DNA of 64,000 nt from an uncultured Lachnospiraceae bacterium (lineage in GTDB: Bacteria > Bacillota > Clostridia > Lachnospirales > Lachnospiraceae), in contig CANQSN010000001.1 in assembly GCA_947626505.1 (NCBI GenBank), positions 1 through 64,000 on the forward strand. The letters run 5' to 3'. Below the pieces are notes generated by a model, which made no database searches, was not told the origin of the DNA, and was given only the letters and a program-made list of their open reading frames with translations. This document shows, piece by piece, positions 53,698-62,617 of the stretch. Made by a program: the position numbers and the translations under genes. Positions within the stretch are counted from its first letter, which is position 1. The number at the start of each line of letters is the position of its first letter.

Positions 53698-54294
53698 ATG
53701 CCAAAGTTAGGAGAATTAAAGCATTTGGTTGTGATTGCTTCATCAACGGGAGGTCCAAGGTCGTTGCAATCGGTAGTCCCCAGATTACCGGATAATCTTG
53801 ATGCCGCAGTAATTATTATTCAGCATATGCCATCAGGCTTTACCAATTCTTTGGCACAAAGGCTGGATGCCATTAGTAGTATTACAGTAAAGGAGGCACA
53901 GGATGGCGATATATTACATAACGGAATCGTGTATATTGCTAAAGGCGGGCAGCATTTAAAAGTAATTGAGGAGAAGCATCAATGTAAGGTGTCTTTAACT
54001 GATGAGCCGCCGAGGGAAGGCGTTAAGCCTTGCGCGAATTATACGTATGAATCCCTTTGTAATTCTAATTTGCAAACGATAGTATGTGTTGTAATGACGG
54101 GAATGGGCGCTGATGGAACAATGGGAATACGCAATTTAAAAAGAAACCGGAATATTTATACGATTACTCAGGATAAAGAGTCCAGTATAATTTACGGTAT
54201 GCCAAAGATGGTAGCAGAGGCAGGTCTGACGGATAAAGTCGCCAGCCTTACTGAGATAGCAGACGAAATAACTAAGAAAGTAGGGGTGCAATAG
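53698..54294 (+). CDS. cheB: CheB-type methylesterase domain, no receiver
   Basis: This 198-residue protein holds only the CheB catalytic domain. The triad is intact: Ser16 (IASSTGG), His43 (IIQHMPSGFTNSLAQRL) and Asp139 (MTGMGADGTMG). Full CheB is about 350 residues with an N-terminal phosphorylatable receiver, which is wholly absent; the start at 53698 has AGGAGGAG, so it is not a truncation artefact of start choice. The conserved RPSVD stretch is changed to KPCANYTYESL. It should deamidate or demethylate receptors, but control by CheA phosphorylation cannot act in the usual way. Confidence 0.88.
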   Translation: MPKLGELKHLVVIASSTGGPRSLQSVVPRLPDNLDAAVIIIQHMPSGFTNSLAQRLDAISSITVKEAQDGDILHNGIVYIAKGGQHLKVIEEKHQCKVSLTDEPPREGVKPCANYTYESLCNSNLQTIVCVVMTGMGADGTMGIRNLKRNRNIYTITQDKESSIIYGMPKMVAEAGLTDKVASLTEIADEITKKVGVQ

Positions 54295-54295
54295 C

Positions 54296-56422
54296 ATGGA
54301 TGTAAGTCAGTATTTAGAAATTTTTATTGAAGAAACCAAGGAGAATTTACAGGGATTGAGCGATCAGTTTATGATCCTTGAAAAAGAACCGGAGAATTCA
54401 GACACTATTAATGAGATATTCCGAGCTGCTCATACTTTAAAAGGTATGGCAGGTACTATGGGATACAAGAGGATGCAGCGGCTTACTCACGCTACAGAGG
54501 ATGTTTTTTCTGAGATTCGTAGCGGCAATATGAAGGTAACAGCGGATTTGGTGGACATTTTATTCCGCAGTCTTGATGCTTTAGAGGCATATCTGGATAA
54601 TATTATTAATTCGCAGGACGAAGGTCAGGAGGATAACGAGGATATTATTAAATTGTTAAATGATGCGCTTAATGGCGAGACTAATGGAGATGAGGAAGCA
54701 AAAGCTCCTGCTGCAGAAGCGGATAGCGCTGGAATCAATGAGTCCGGTAATGAAGCGCAGAGCGGCGACAGCAATGATGAAAAGAGAAAGTACCGTTCCT
54801 TTACTTACGCAGAGTTTGAGGAGAAGGCAATTAAGGAGGCAAAGGAGCAGAATAAAAATGTATTTGCAGCGACTGTATGGGTTCAAGAGAGCTGCCTGTT
54901 AAAAGCGGCAAGGGCATTTTTGGTATTTAAAGAGATGGAGGGCATAGGAGAGGTTATTAAGTCTTCTCCGTCAGTTCAGGATATTGAAGATGAAAAATTC
55001 GATTTGGATTTCAGTGTGGTTTTGATTACGGAGGCTGACGAGGAGGCTGTAAAAAAAGCCATATTAAGCGTTTTTGAGATTGAAAAGGTATATATAGAGC
55101 AGCTTAATCCGGACGAGATGTTTAAGCCGGTAGATACAGCCGGCAAGGAAGAAAAGGTTGAGAAAAAGGAAACTCATGCGGCGGATAATGAGAAGCCGGC
55201 TGCAAAGGCTGCAAAGGCTGCCGAACCAAAGAAAGCTCCGGCTAATACAAGTAATTCTAAGCCTGTAATTAATCGTTCAGTAAGAGTAGATATAGAAAAG
55301 CTTGACGAGCTTATGAATCAGGTTAGTGAGCTGATTATTGCTAAGAACGGGTTAGTGGCTGTAAGCGAGAGCGACTCAAATACCAATACACAGAACTTTA
55401 CAGAACAGATAGAGTATCTGGAAAGAATTACTACGAGCCTTCATGAATCTGTTATGAAAGTAAGGATGGTTCCAATTGAAAGCGTAGTAAACCGTTTCCC
55501 TCGTATGATTCGTGACTTAAGCAAAAAGCTTGGAAAGAAGATGGAGCTTTATATGTCAGGTGAAGATACAGAGCTTGACCGTACTGTTATTGACGAGATT
55601 GGCGATCCGCTTATGCATTTGCTTAGAAATTCTGCAGATCATGGATTGGAGAGCAGTGAGGAGCGTATAGCAAAGGGCAAGCCTGAGAACGGTTCCATTT
55701 TCCTGAATGCATATCAGGATGGTAACAATGTTGTAATTGAAGTTAGGGATGATGGCGCCGGCATTGATATTGAAAAGGTGCGTAATAAGGCCATTGAGAG
55801 AGGCACCATCACGGAAGAACAGGCAGAAACTATGGAGGATAAGGATATTATAGACTTACTCTTTATGCCGAGCTTTTCTACTGCTGAAAAGATTACTGAT
55901 GTTTCAGGCCGAGGCGTTGGACTTGATGTTGTAAAAAGTAAAATCGAAGGATTGGGCGGAGACATTGAGGTACGTACAAAGAAGGATGAAGGCAGTACAT
56001 TTACAATCAGGCTTCCGTTGACTCTGGCAATTATACAGGCATTAATGATTGAGCTCGGAGACGAGAAGTTTGCTATTCCGCTTAATTCAATTCAGACTAT
56101 TGAGGATGTAGCTGTTTCTGATGTTAAGTATGTACGCACAAAAGAAGTAATACATTTAAGAGGAACGGTTATTCCGCTTGTTCGTTTATATGATATTCTG
56201 GATTGTCCGCCGAGGGATTATGAATCAGAGAATCTTACAGTGGTTATCGTTACTAAGGGCGACAAGCAGGCCGGTCTTGTGGTAGACAACTTGATTGGAC
56301 AGCAGGAGATTGTAATTAAGCCGCTTGGTAAATACATAAATATTGAGAAGATGATTAGTGGTGCAACTATTCTGGGTGACGGTGAGGTAGCTTTAATCCT
56401 GGATGCAAATGCATTAGTATAA
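54296..56422 (+). CDS. cheA: Chemotaxis histidine kinase CheA
   Basis: A 708-residue kinase. P1/Hpt domain with His46 (AAHTLKGMAGTMG), P2 domain (about 160-275), an Ala/Lys/Pro linker, P3 dimerisation (about 330-395), P4 ATPase (LRNSADHGLE, VRDDGAGID and SGRGVGLDVVKSKIEGLGG) and P5 CheW-like regulatory domain at the end. It begins two bases after cheB and phosphorylates CheY. Confidence 0.97.
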   Translation: MDVSQYLEIFIEETKENLQGLSDQFMILEKEPENSDTINEIFRAAHTLKGMAGTMGYKRMQRLTHATEDVFSEIRSGNMKVTADLVDILFRSLDALEAYLDNIINSQDEGQEDNEDIIKLLNDALNGETNGDEEAKAPAAEADSAGINESGNEAQSGDSNDEKRKYRSFTYAEFEEKAIKEAKEQNKNVFAATVWVQESCLLKAARAFLVFKEMEGIGEVIKSSPSVQDIEDEKFDLDFSVVLITEADEEAVKKAILSVFEIEKVYIEQLNPDEMFKPVDTAGKEEKVEKKETHAADNEKPAAKAAKAAEPKKAPANTSNSKPVINRSVRVDIEKLDELMNQVSELIIAKNGLVAVSESDSNTNTQNFTEQIEYLERITTSLHESVMKVRMVPIESVVNRFPRMIRDLSKKLGKKMELYMSGEDTELDRTVIDEIGDPLMHLLRNSADHGLESSEERIAKGKPENGSIFLNAYQDGNNVVIEVRDDGAGIDIEKVRNKAIERGTITEEQAETMEDKDIIDLLFMPSFSTAEKITDVSGRGVGLDVVKSKIEGLGGDIEVRTKKDEGSTFTIRLPLTLAIIQALMIELGDEKFAIPLNSIQTIEDVAVSDVKYVRTKEVIHLRGTVIPLVRLYDILDCPPRDYESENLTVVIVTKGDKQAGLVVDNLIGQQEIVIKPLGKYINIEKMISGATILGDGEVALILDANALV

Positions 56423-56439
56423 TTAGGGGGTGTAAAAGA

Positions 56440-56898
56440 ATGGCAGATAATAATGCAGTTATTAATGGAAGTAAGCAATATATTGTAGTAAAGATTAATA
56501 ATGAACAATATGGTATTGATATCGGATATGTGGATAATATTGTAAGGATGCAGAGGGTTACAAGGGTTCCAAAGGCACAGGAGTATTTTGAAGGCGTTAT
56601 TAATCTTCGAGGCGAGGTTATTCCTGTTATGAGTATGCGTAAGAAATTTGAGCTGGAAGCTGATGAAATTACAGGTAAGACGCGTATTATCATTATCAAA
56701 ACAGAGGCGCAGGCGCTTGTAGGACTTCAAGTTGACGAAGTGAAGGAAGTTGTAACATTAGACGAGGAAGATATAGAAAAAACTACATATGACAAAAACA
56801 GGGAAGAACGTAACGAGTATTTGGTAGGAATTGGCAAACATGCTGATGAGTTGATTTCACTATTGAATATTAATGCAGTAATTGCAGATGATGTATAA
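56440..56898 (+). CDS. cheW: Chemotaxis coupling protein CheW
   Basis: A 152-residue CheW-like domain (QYIVVKINNEQYGIDIGYV, then GVINLRGEVIPVMSMRKKF) that couples receptors to CheA. AGGGGGTG precedes ATG 56440. It lies between cheA and cheC as in Bacillus. Confidence 0.95.
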   Translation: MADNNAVINGSKQYIVVKINNEQYGIDIGYVDNIVRMQRVTRVPKAQEYFEGVINLRGEVIPVMSMRKKFELEADEITGKTRIIIIKTEAQALVGLQVDEVKEVVTLDEEDIEKTTYDKNREERNEYLVGIGKHADELISLLNINAVIADDV

Positions 56899-56923
56899 TT
56901 GTTGATAAGAATGAGGTGACGAT

Positions 56924-57538
56924 ATGCCAATTGAAAATTATAGTGATATTACAGACGAACAGTTTGATATGCTTAGGGAGATTGGAAATATAGGTTGCGG
57001 TAACGCAACCACAGCACTGTCAAAAATGCTGGATAGAAAAATCACAATGAAGACTCCAAAAGTAGAATTGGTGGAGGTGTCCAAGTTTGTAGAGCTTATT
57101 GGCGGACCTGAGAACCCTATTATAGGTATTTTGCTTACAATGTCGGGTGAATTAAACGGAATGATGATGTTTGCTATGAGTCAGGCGTCCGCCAGAAGAT
57201 TGGCAAATCTGGTTTTAATGCAGAATAGCAGCGGAGCTGAATTCTCGCATATGGATTACTCTGCATTAAAGGAAATTGGTAATATTATTATGGGCGCATA
57301 TATGTCGTCTTTAGCTTCACTGACAGGAATGTCTATCCGTTCTTCAGTACCCCAGGTCGCATATGATATGGCAGGAGCAATTTTAAGCGTCCCCGCTATT
57401 GAATTTGGAAGGATGGGGGATAAGGCGTTGCTGATTGACTCGTCATTTGACCAGGCCGATTCTAATGTTGACGGTTATTTTGTTATGATTCCGGAGTTGG
57501 ATTCGTATAACAAGCTAATGAGTAGATTTGGGATGTAG
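56924..57538 (+). CDS. cheC: CheY-P phosphatase CheC
   Basis: A 204-residue protein with two E-x-x-N active-site motifs (REIGNIGCGN and KEIGNIIMG), followed in each half by the conserved helical stretch and P-x-V. It removes phosphate from CheY-P and is stimulated by CheD. Start after GAGGTGA. Confidence 0.95.
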   Translation: MPIENYSDITDEQFDMLREIGNIGCGNATTALSKMLDRKITMKTPKVELVEVSKFVELIGGPENPIIGILLTMSGELNGMMMFAMSQASARRLANLVLMQNSSGAEFSHMDYSALKEIGNIIMGAYMSSLASLTGMSIRSSVPQVAYDMAGAILSVPAIEFGRMGDKALLIDSSFDQADSNVDGYFVMIPELDSYNKLMSRFGM

Positions 57539-57549
57539 GAGTGTAGTGT

Positions 57550-58029
57550 ATGAGTGTTAGAGTGGGTATGGGTGATTATAATATTTGTAAGGCTCCGGAC
57601 TCTATAGTTACCCTTGGGTTAGGCTCTTGTGTTGGCGTTGTACTTTATGACAAGACTACCAATACCGCAGGTATGTTACATGCTATGCTGCCGGATAGTA
57701 CAAGAATCCGCAACAATCAAAATCGTGCAAAGTTTGTTGATACAGGATTAGAAGATTTACTTAAGCTTATGGATAGACATGGAGTAAAGCGTGAAAACCT
57801 TGTGGCTAAGATGGCCGGAGGAGCTAAGATGTTTGCATTTGCCGATAATACAGAGATTTCTGATATTGGGAAACGCAATGTGCTTTCAGCCAAGATACAT
57901 CTTAGAAAATACGGAATCCCCTTAATTGCCGAGGATACCGGATTAAATTATGGTAGAACTATAGAGTTTTATACAACGGATAGCAGGCTGGAGATTCGTG
58001 CTGTCGGAAAAGAAATAACAAGTATTTAG
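57550..58029 (+). CDS. cheD: Chemoreceptor glutamine deamidase CheD
   Basis: A 159-residue protein with the Cys-His-Thr catalytic residues Thr21, Cys27 (GLGSCVGVVLYD) and His44 (GMLHAMLPDS), at the same positions as in the characterised Thermotoga enzyme. It deamidates receptor glutamines and activates CheC. TAGGAG precedes ATG 57550. Confidence 0.96.
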   Translation: MSVRVGMGDYNICKAPDSIVTLGLGSCVGVVLYDKTTNTAGMLHAMLPDSTRIRNNQNRAKFVDTGLEDLLKLMDRHGVKRENLVAKMAGGAKMFAFADNTEISDIGKRNVLSAKIHLRKYGIPLIAEDTGLNYGRTIEFYTTDSRLEIRAVGKEITSI

Positions 58030-58047
58030 ATGTAGGAGGGATAGAAC

Positions 58048-58380
58048 GTGGCGGATATGCAAGGAATAGATGATCCCGCAATGGGGAAATTGCGTTATTT
58101 AAGGCCTTTTATTGTATTGCTTCCTGCATTTATTGTTTGTGTATTTAACATTTATGCCGGAATTTCTTTCAATGCTTCCATGGTTCGTCTGTTGGTTACA
58201 GTTTTGTTTTTTTATATTGTCGGCACAATTGCACAGAGCATTGTACGAAAGATGATGATTGATGCAAGCATAGAGCTGGCTGAGAAGGAAGAAAGAGAAA
58301 GAAAAGAAAGAATGATTGCTGAGGAAGACGAGGACGAAGATGAAGGGGAAGATGCTGAGGAGACGGAGGGAGAAGCTTAG
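58048..58380 (+). CDS. Unknown two-helix membrane protein in the che/fliA unit, 110 aa
   Basis: Start GTG 58048 follows AGGAGGG. Two hydrophobic helices (about 21-40 and 46-68), then a long charged cytosolic tail, basic at first (ERERKERM) and ending in a run of Asp and Glu. It sits tightly between cheD and fliA. No family recognised; position points to a flagellar or chemotaxis role. Confidence 0.75.
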   Translation: MADMQGIDDPAMGKLRYLRPFIVLLPAFIVCVFNIYAGISFNASMVRLLVTVLFFYIVGTIAQSIVRKMMIDASIELAEKEERERKERMIAEEDEDEDEGEDAEETEGEA

Positions 58381-58407
58381 CAATAAATAATATGGTTGGA
58401 GGTTTAT

Positions 58408-59172
58408 ATGAACGATAAGGAACGTAATAAATTATGGGAACAGTATAGCGCAAAGAAAACCTCTGCTGTTCGTGAAAAACTTATCATTGAATATGCACCT
58501 TTAGTAAAACTGGTAGCAGGAAGATTAAGCATGTATCTGGGTTATACGGTAGAGTTTGATGATATGGTGGGATATGGTGTATTTGGTTTGATTGACGCCA
58601 TTGATAAATTTGACTATGAAAAAGGGATTAAGTTTGAAACGTATGCCAGTTTAAGGATTAGGGGCGCAATATTAGACCAGATTCGTAAAATGGATTGGAT
58701 TCCGAGGTCTTTAAGGCAAAAGCAGAAAAAGATGGAACAGGCTATGGCTGATTTGGAAGTGAGGCTCGGAAGACCTGCTACTGAAGAGGAGATTGCAAAA
58801 GAGTTAGATATAGACATTGAAGAATTTTATAGCTGGCAGGGACAGGCAAAGATTACAGGGATTGCTTCTTTGGAGGATTTTTTAGAGCAGGGGACAGAGA
58901 TTAAGGCTTCAGGAACAAGGAGAGCAATTGCGGAACAGCCTGAGCAAGCTATGGAAGAGCAGGAGATGAAGAAGATTTTGGCGGAAGCTCTTGAGAAGCT
59001 TACAGAGAAAGAAAAAAAGGTGATTCTGCTTTATTATTATGAAGAGCTTACATTAAAGGAGATTAGCGAGGTCTTGGAGGTATCTGAGTCCAGAGTGTCG
59101 CAGTTGCATACAAAGGCGCTTTCTAAGATGAGAGATAGACTTGGCGGACAAATCGAATTGTTTATGGGATAG
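58408..59172 (+). CDS. fliA: RNA polymerase sigma-28 factor FliA (SigD)
   Basis: About 254 residues from ATG 58408 (TTGGAGG six bases upstream). Region 2 (YGVFGLIDAIDKFDYEKGIKFETYASLRIRG), region 3 and region 4 (ELTLKEISEVLEVSESRVSQLH) match SigD/FliA. It transcribes late flagellar genes; the anti-sigma factor FlgM is not in this window. Confidence 0.97.
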   Translation: MNDKERNKLWEQYSAKKTSAVREKLIIEYAPLVKLVAGRLSMYLGYTVEFDDMVGYGVFGLIDAIDKFDYEKGIKFETYASLRIRGAILDQIRKMDWIPRSLRQKQKKMEQAMADLEVRLGRPATEEEIAKELDIDIEEFYSWQGQAKITGIASLEDFLEQGTEIKASGTRRAIAEQPEQAMEEQEMKKILAEALEKLTEKEKKVILLYYYEELTLKEISEVLEVSESRVSQLHTKALSKMRDRLGGQIELFMG

Positions 59173-59197
59173 GAAAATATTGGGTTGAGGTATTGAT

Positions 59198-60802
59198 ATG
59201 GTATATAAAAATGGTTTTTTTCAATTGGTAATGGATGACAAAGCAACCTATATCAAGCTTTTTCCGGCTCAGAGCGGCGGAATGCAGATTGATGCAAGGG
59301 AAGTAGCAGATTATCTTGCAGGTGAGAATTTGTTTGATTATGATATTAATAAGATTAACAATGCAATTGAGGGACTGAAAAAAGAGCCGGTACAGGTGAA
59401 GGTTGCGGATAAAGTGGCGCTGCCCTCAGATGAAAAGATGGTTTTTAAGATATCCGACGATAATTTAAAGGTATCTGCAAGGTTTTATCCTGCTTCAAGC
59501 GGCGGAAGCTTACTTGACGTAGCTTCCATCGAACGTTTACTTGAGCAGAAACATATTGTTTCCGGAATAAGAAAGGATATCATCAGGAAATTCCTGCATA
59601 AAAGACAGTATTGCTGTAATTATTTAGTAGCTTCCGGATTAGCGCCAAGACATGGAACAGATGCATGGATTGATTATCATTTTGACACTGAGCGCAAAGC
59701 AAAGCCTATGATGAACGAGGACGGAAGCGTTGATTTCCATCATTTGGACGCCATTAATCACGTATCGAAGGGGGAGTGTCTTGCAACGCTTCATCCTGAA
59801 GATGAAGGCGATGAGGGCGAAGATGTAATGGGAAATCGAATTATGCCAAGGAAGGTTAAGAGGCTGTATTTAAAATATGGCAAGAATATTAGTGAGAATG
59901 AAGAAAAGACAGAAATATACTCTGACATTGACGGGCATGTAAGACTTGAAGAAGATAAGGTTTTTGTATCAGATACTTATGAAGTTCTTGGGGATGTAGA
60001 TGCATCGACAGGCGATATTGAATATGAAGGTAATGTTAATGTTAAAGGAAATGTACGCACAGGCTTTGTTATTCGTGCGACTGGAGACGTCAATGTCAAG
60101 GGCGTAGTAGAGGGCGCAGAGATATATGCCGGCGGGCAGGTGGTTATCCAGCGCGGCGTTCAGGGTATGAACAAGGGATATATTGAGTGCGAAGGTAATT
60201 TGTTTGCAAAGTTTATCGAAAACAGCGTTGTAAAGAGCGGCTCCGGAATAGTTTCTGAGGCAATCATGCATAGCGAGGTATTTGCTCAGGGAGATGTAAT
60301 TGTTGATGGAAAGAAGGGACTGGTTACCGGAGGACGTATTTGCTCGCGCTCGCTAATTCAATTAAAGACCGGCGGCTCGGATATGGGAACAGTTACAAAG
60401 CTTGAGGTTGGAGCAGATCCTGAGATTGTTGAGAAATGTCATTTTCTTGCAAAACGTATGCCGGAGCTTCAAAGAGATATTGACAATAATCAGAAGATTG
60501 TCGACATGTATTCAAAACGTATAGCGAAGGGAGATAAGCTGGCGCCGGATAAGATGCTTGCGCTAAAGCAGGCTAAAGAGGCGGTAGATAGTTCAACAAA
60601 GGAGTTTCAGGAGAACCAGAAAACTATGGAGCAGTATCAGGAAGAAATTATGGCGAATTCCAATGGCGTAATAAAGGTTGATTCTGTTATATATCCGGGT
60701 GTTGAGGTTACAATTGCTGATGTACATATGCATGTGCGGCAGGAATACAAGTTCTGTCGTTTAGTAAGAGACGGAGCGGATATTAGGGTGCAGGCTAATT
60801 AG
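59198..60802 (+). CDS. FapA/DUF342-family protein
   Basis: This 534-residue protein has the DUF342/FapA pattern: an N-terminal domain with MVYKNGFFQLVMDDKATYIK, the repeated beta-helix core (DASTGDIEYEGNVNVKGNV, VIRATGDVNVKGVVEGAEI, then ECEGNLFAKFIENSVV) and a long C-terminal coiled coil (RMPELQRDIDNNQK). FapA was linked to polar flagellar assembly in Vibrio. It lies between fliA and two unknown genes. Confidence 0.85.
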   Translation: MVYKNGFFQLVMDDKATYIKLFPAQSGGMQIDAREVADYLAGENLFDYDINKINNAIEGLKKEPVQVKVADKVALPSDEKMVFKISDDNLKVSARFYPASSGGSLLDVASIERLLEQKHIVSGIRKDIIRKFLHKRQYCCNYLVASGLAPRHGTDAWIDYHFDTERKAKPMMNEDGSVDFHHLDAINHVSKGECLATLHPEDEGDEGEDVMGNRIMPRKVKRLYLKYGKNISENEEKTEIYSDIDGHVRLEEDKVFVSDTYEVLGDVDASTGDIEYEGNVNVKGNVRTGFVIRATGDVNVKGVVEGAEIYAGGQVVIQRGVQGMNKGYIECEGNLFAKFIENSVVKSGSGIVSEAIMHSEVFAQGDVIVDGKKGLVTGGRICSRSLIQLKTGGSDMGTVTKLEVGADPEIVEKCHFLAKRMPELQRDIDNNQKIVDMYSKRIAKGDKLAPDKMLALKQAKEAVDSSTKEFQENQKTMEQYQEEIMANSNGVIKVDSVIYPGVEVTIADVHMHVRQEYKFCRLVRDGADIRVQAN

Positions 60803-60836
60803 CGGTTAAACAAGGGTTTATGTGGGAGGTGTTATT

Positions 60837-61181
60837 ATGTCAGTAACTCCATTGACATTGCAGATGACAGTGCCTATGACAAATGACGTGGCAACTGTAC
60901 AAAACAATGAAAATTCAAGAGCAAATATACAGAATATGCAATCAGCGGTGGCGAGTGAAAAGCAGGCTCAGATAAAAAATGATACAGTTATACCAAAGGA
61001 TACACTAGAGTTTACAAATTACAGATATGACGCTAGAAACAAGGGAAACAATGAGTATGCGGGTGATGGCGGAAAGGATAGGAAGAAGGCTAAGAAGTCT
61101 CCCGATGCAGAAATTAAAATGGAGAATGAGGAGAGTAAGGAAAAGAAAAGGCACATTGTGCAGATTGATATTAAGTTATAG
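60837..61181 (+). CDS. Unknown 114-aa soluble protein at the end of the flagellar unit
   Basis: About 114 residues from ATG 60837 (GGGAGGTG upstream; an in-frame 60822 start would precede that site). It is polar, Asn/Lys/Glu-rich, probably disordered, with a basic stretch and a hydrophobic end HIVQIDIKL. No transmembrane helix. It lies between fapA and the swrB-like gene. I do not recognise the family. Confidence 0.7.
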   Translation: MSVTPLTLQMTVPMTNDVATVQNNENSRANIQNMQSAVASEKQAQIKNDTVIPKDTLEFTNYRYDARNKGNNEYAGDGGKDRKKAKKSPDAEIKMENEESKEKKRHIVQIDIKL

Positions 61182-61211
61182 TGTATCAAGATAAAAGGAT
61201 GGGATAAATTA

Positions 61212-61904
61212 ATGAGTACGGCAGTATTTTTTTTAACAATTGTAGGAATTTGTCTGATTGTGGCCAGTTTTATATTTTTTGATAAGGACAGTGTTGAGTC
61301 ACAGAATATGAAGAAAGTAGTTATGTTAAACGACTATGAGCTTGACGAGCATGAATTGGCAAAGCTTCAGGAAAATATCCGCACTGTGATAAAGGAATAT
61401 AGTGATGCGTTAGTAGATGATACGAATAGGCAATTGTCTGAGGTTTCTAACCGTAAAATGATGGAGATTTCAGAGCTGGCTGAGCAGGTATTGGAGGACA
61501 TTAAAAAAGCCCACAAGGAATGTGTCTTTTTGTATGATATGTTAGACGATAAGTCGGATAAGCTTAAGGAATATGTTAGTAATTCTGCTGAAAAGCTGTT
61601 TGCTATGCAGCAGGATGTGATGCGTGTGGTTCCTGACGAGCGTAAGAGCGAGGCCGAGGAAATTATGAGGGAGACCGAGGCTGAGAAACAAGTGAAAGAA
61701 CATTTACTTGAGCAGGTAAAGCAGGTGGAGGGAGATATTGTATCTAAAGAGGATATGGAGGGCGTTGAGTATGTGCAGAAAAGGAACAAAGAGATTCTTG
61801 GCATGTACGAAGCCGGAAAGCCTATACTTACCATTGCCAAAGAGTTGGATTTGGGAGTGGGAGAAGTACAATTAGTAGTGGATTTGTTTAATACAGAACA
61901 GTAG
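61212..61904 (+). CDS. SwrB-like membrane-anchored coiled-coil protein (positional match)
   Basis: This 230-residue protein has one N-terminal helix (about 5-22), a long charged coiled coil (about 45-175) and a small C-terminal module (about 193-228, EILGMYEAGKPILTIAKELD then GEVQLVVDLF) that looks like a short helix-turn-helix-type motif. B. subtilis SwrB lies at the same place (just after sigD, before rpsB) with an N-terminal helix; it promotes FliPQR maturation. Equivalence is by position and architecture, not proven by sequence. Confidence 0.75.
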   Translation: MSTAVFFLTIVGICLIVASFIFFDKDSVESQNMKKVVMLNDYELDEHELAKLQENIRTVIKEYSDALVDDTNRQLSEVSNRKMMEISELAEQVLEDIKKAHKECVFLYDMLDDKSDKLKEYVSNSAEKLFAMQQDVMRVVPDERKSEAEEIMRETEAEKQVKEHLLEQVKQVEGDIVSKEDMEGVEYVQKRNKEILGMYEAGKPILTIAKELDLGVGEVQLVVDLFNTEQ

Positions 61905-61946
61905 AAATAATATATAAGATACAAATCTGTTGAGGAGATTGTGTTT

Positions 61947-62546
61947 ATGAAGATTACTTATTTTTTAAGAGGTTTGGGCGTTGGTATTATTTTTTGCGCA
62001 TTGATTATGTTGATGGCAGTTAAGACAGCCCCTGATACCATGACTGATGAAGAGGTGGTAAGCAGAGCCAAGGAATTGGGAATGGTAGAGGGAAGTCAGT
62101 CAGATGCTGCCATTGATGCATTATTTGACAGTACTGAAGAAACAGAAAATGATAAAAATAAAGATAATTCAGATAAAGCTGTTGATTCAACTACAACTGA
62201 AGGGGACACAACAAGTAAGCAGGTTACTACAGAGGCGGCGACTACAGAAGCTGCAACAACAGAAACTGCGACTACAGAAGCTGCAACAACGGAGGTTAAA
62301 AAAAACTCCAAAGATGACAAAAAAAAACCTGATGACGACAGTAAGGTGACAATTACTATTACAAGGGGAATGTATTCTGAGAGGGTGTCGGAGGCTCTTG
62401 CCGCAAAGGGCGTGATTGATGATGCGGCGGCTTTTAACAAGTATCTTGAGTCGAATGGATATGCTGATAGCTTGGTGGTTGGCACATATACATTGAAAAA
62501 GGGAGAGGATTACAGTTCGGTTGTGGCAAAGATTACAGGACATTAA
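61947..62546 (+). CDS. Short MltG/YceG-like membrane protein with Thr/Ala/Glu repeats
   Basis: About 199 residues from ATG 61947 (AGGAGA eight bases upstream; GTG 61941 is less likely). An N-terminal helix (about 5-24) is followed by a low-complexity linker (a repeated T-E-A-A-T type) and a small C-terminal domain (ITITRGMYSERVSEALAAKG, then GTYTLKKGEDYSSVVAKITG). That domain resembles the LysM-like N-terminal part of endolytic transglycosylase MltG, but the catalytic part is missing. Possibly a peptidoglycan-binding stator or rod helper. Confidence 0.72.
   Translation: MKITYFLRGLGVGIIFCALIMLMAVKTAPDTMTDEEVVSRAKELGMVEGSQSDAAIDALFDSTEETENDKNKDNSDKAVDSTTTEGDTTSKQVTTEAATTEAATTETATTEAATTEVKKNSKDDKKKPDDDSKVTITITRGMYSERVSEALAAKGVIDDAAAFNKYLESNGYADSLVVGTYTLKKGEDYSSVVAKITGH
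62225..62295 (+). repeat. 30-bp tandem repeat in the MltG-like gene
   Basis: A 23-base core recurs at 62238-62260 and 62268-62290 (30-bp period), with degenerate flanking copies. It encodes the T-E-A-A-T linker and may vary in copy number. Confidence 0.8.
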
Positions 62547-62580
62547 AAAATGCTTACAATGTTTTATAGGATATAAAAAG

Positions 62581-62617
62581 TATGGGCATGTAGGAAATTT
62601 TTTCTTGCATGCCCATA
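62581..62617 (+). terminator. Terminator at the end of the fla/che cluster
   Basis: A 17-bp stem (62581-62597 with 62601-62617, two wobbles) with a three-base loop lies 34 bases after the last gene. The T-tract after it is weak, but the stem is very stable. Its 3' half overlaps the rpsB promoter. Confidence 0.75.

Noticed and set aside
62096..62485. Reverse-strand Val/Ala/Ser-rich frame opposite the MltG-like gene
   Set aside because: It results from the T-E-A-A-T repeat read on the other strand.
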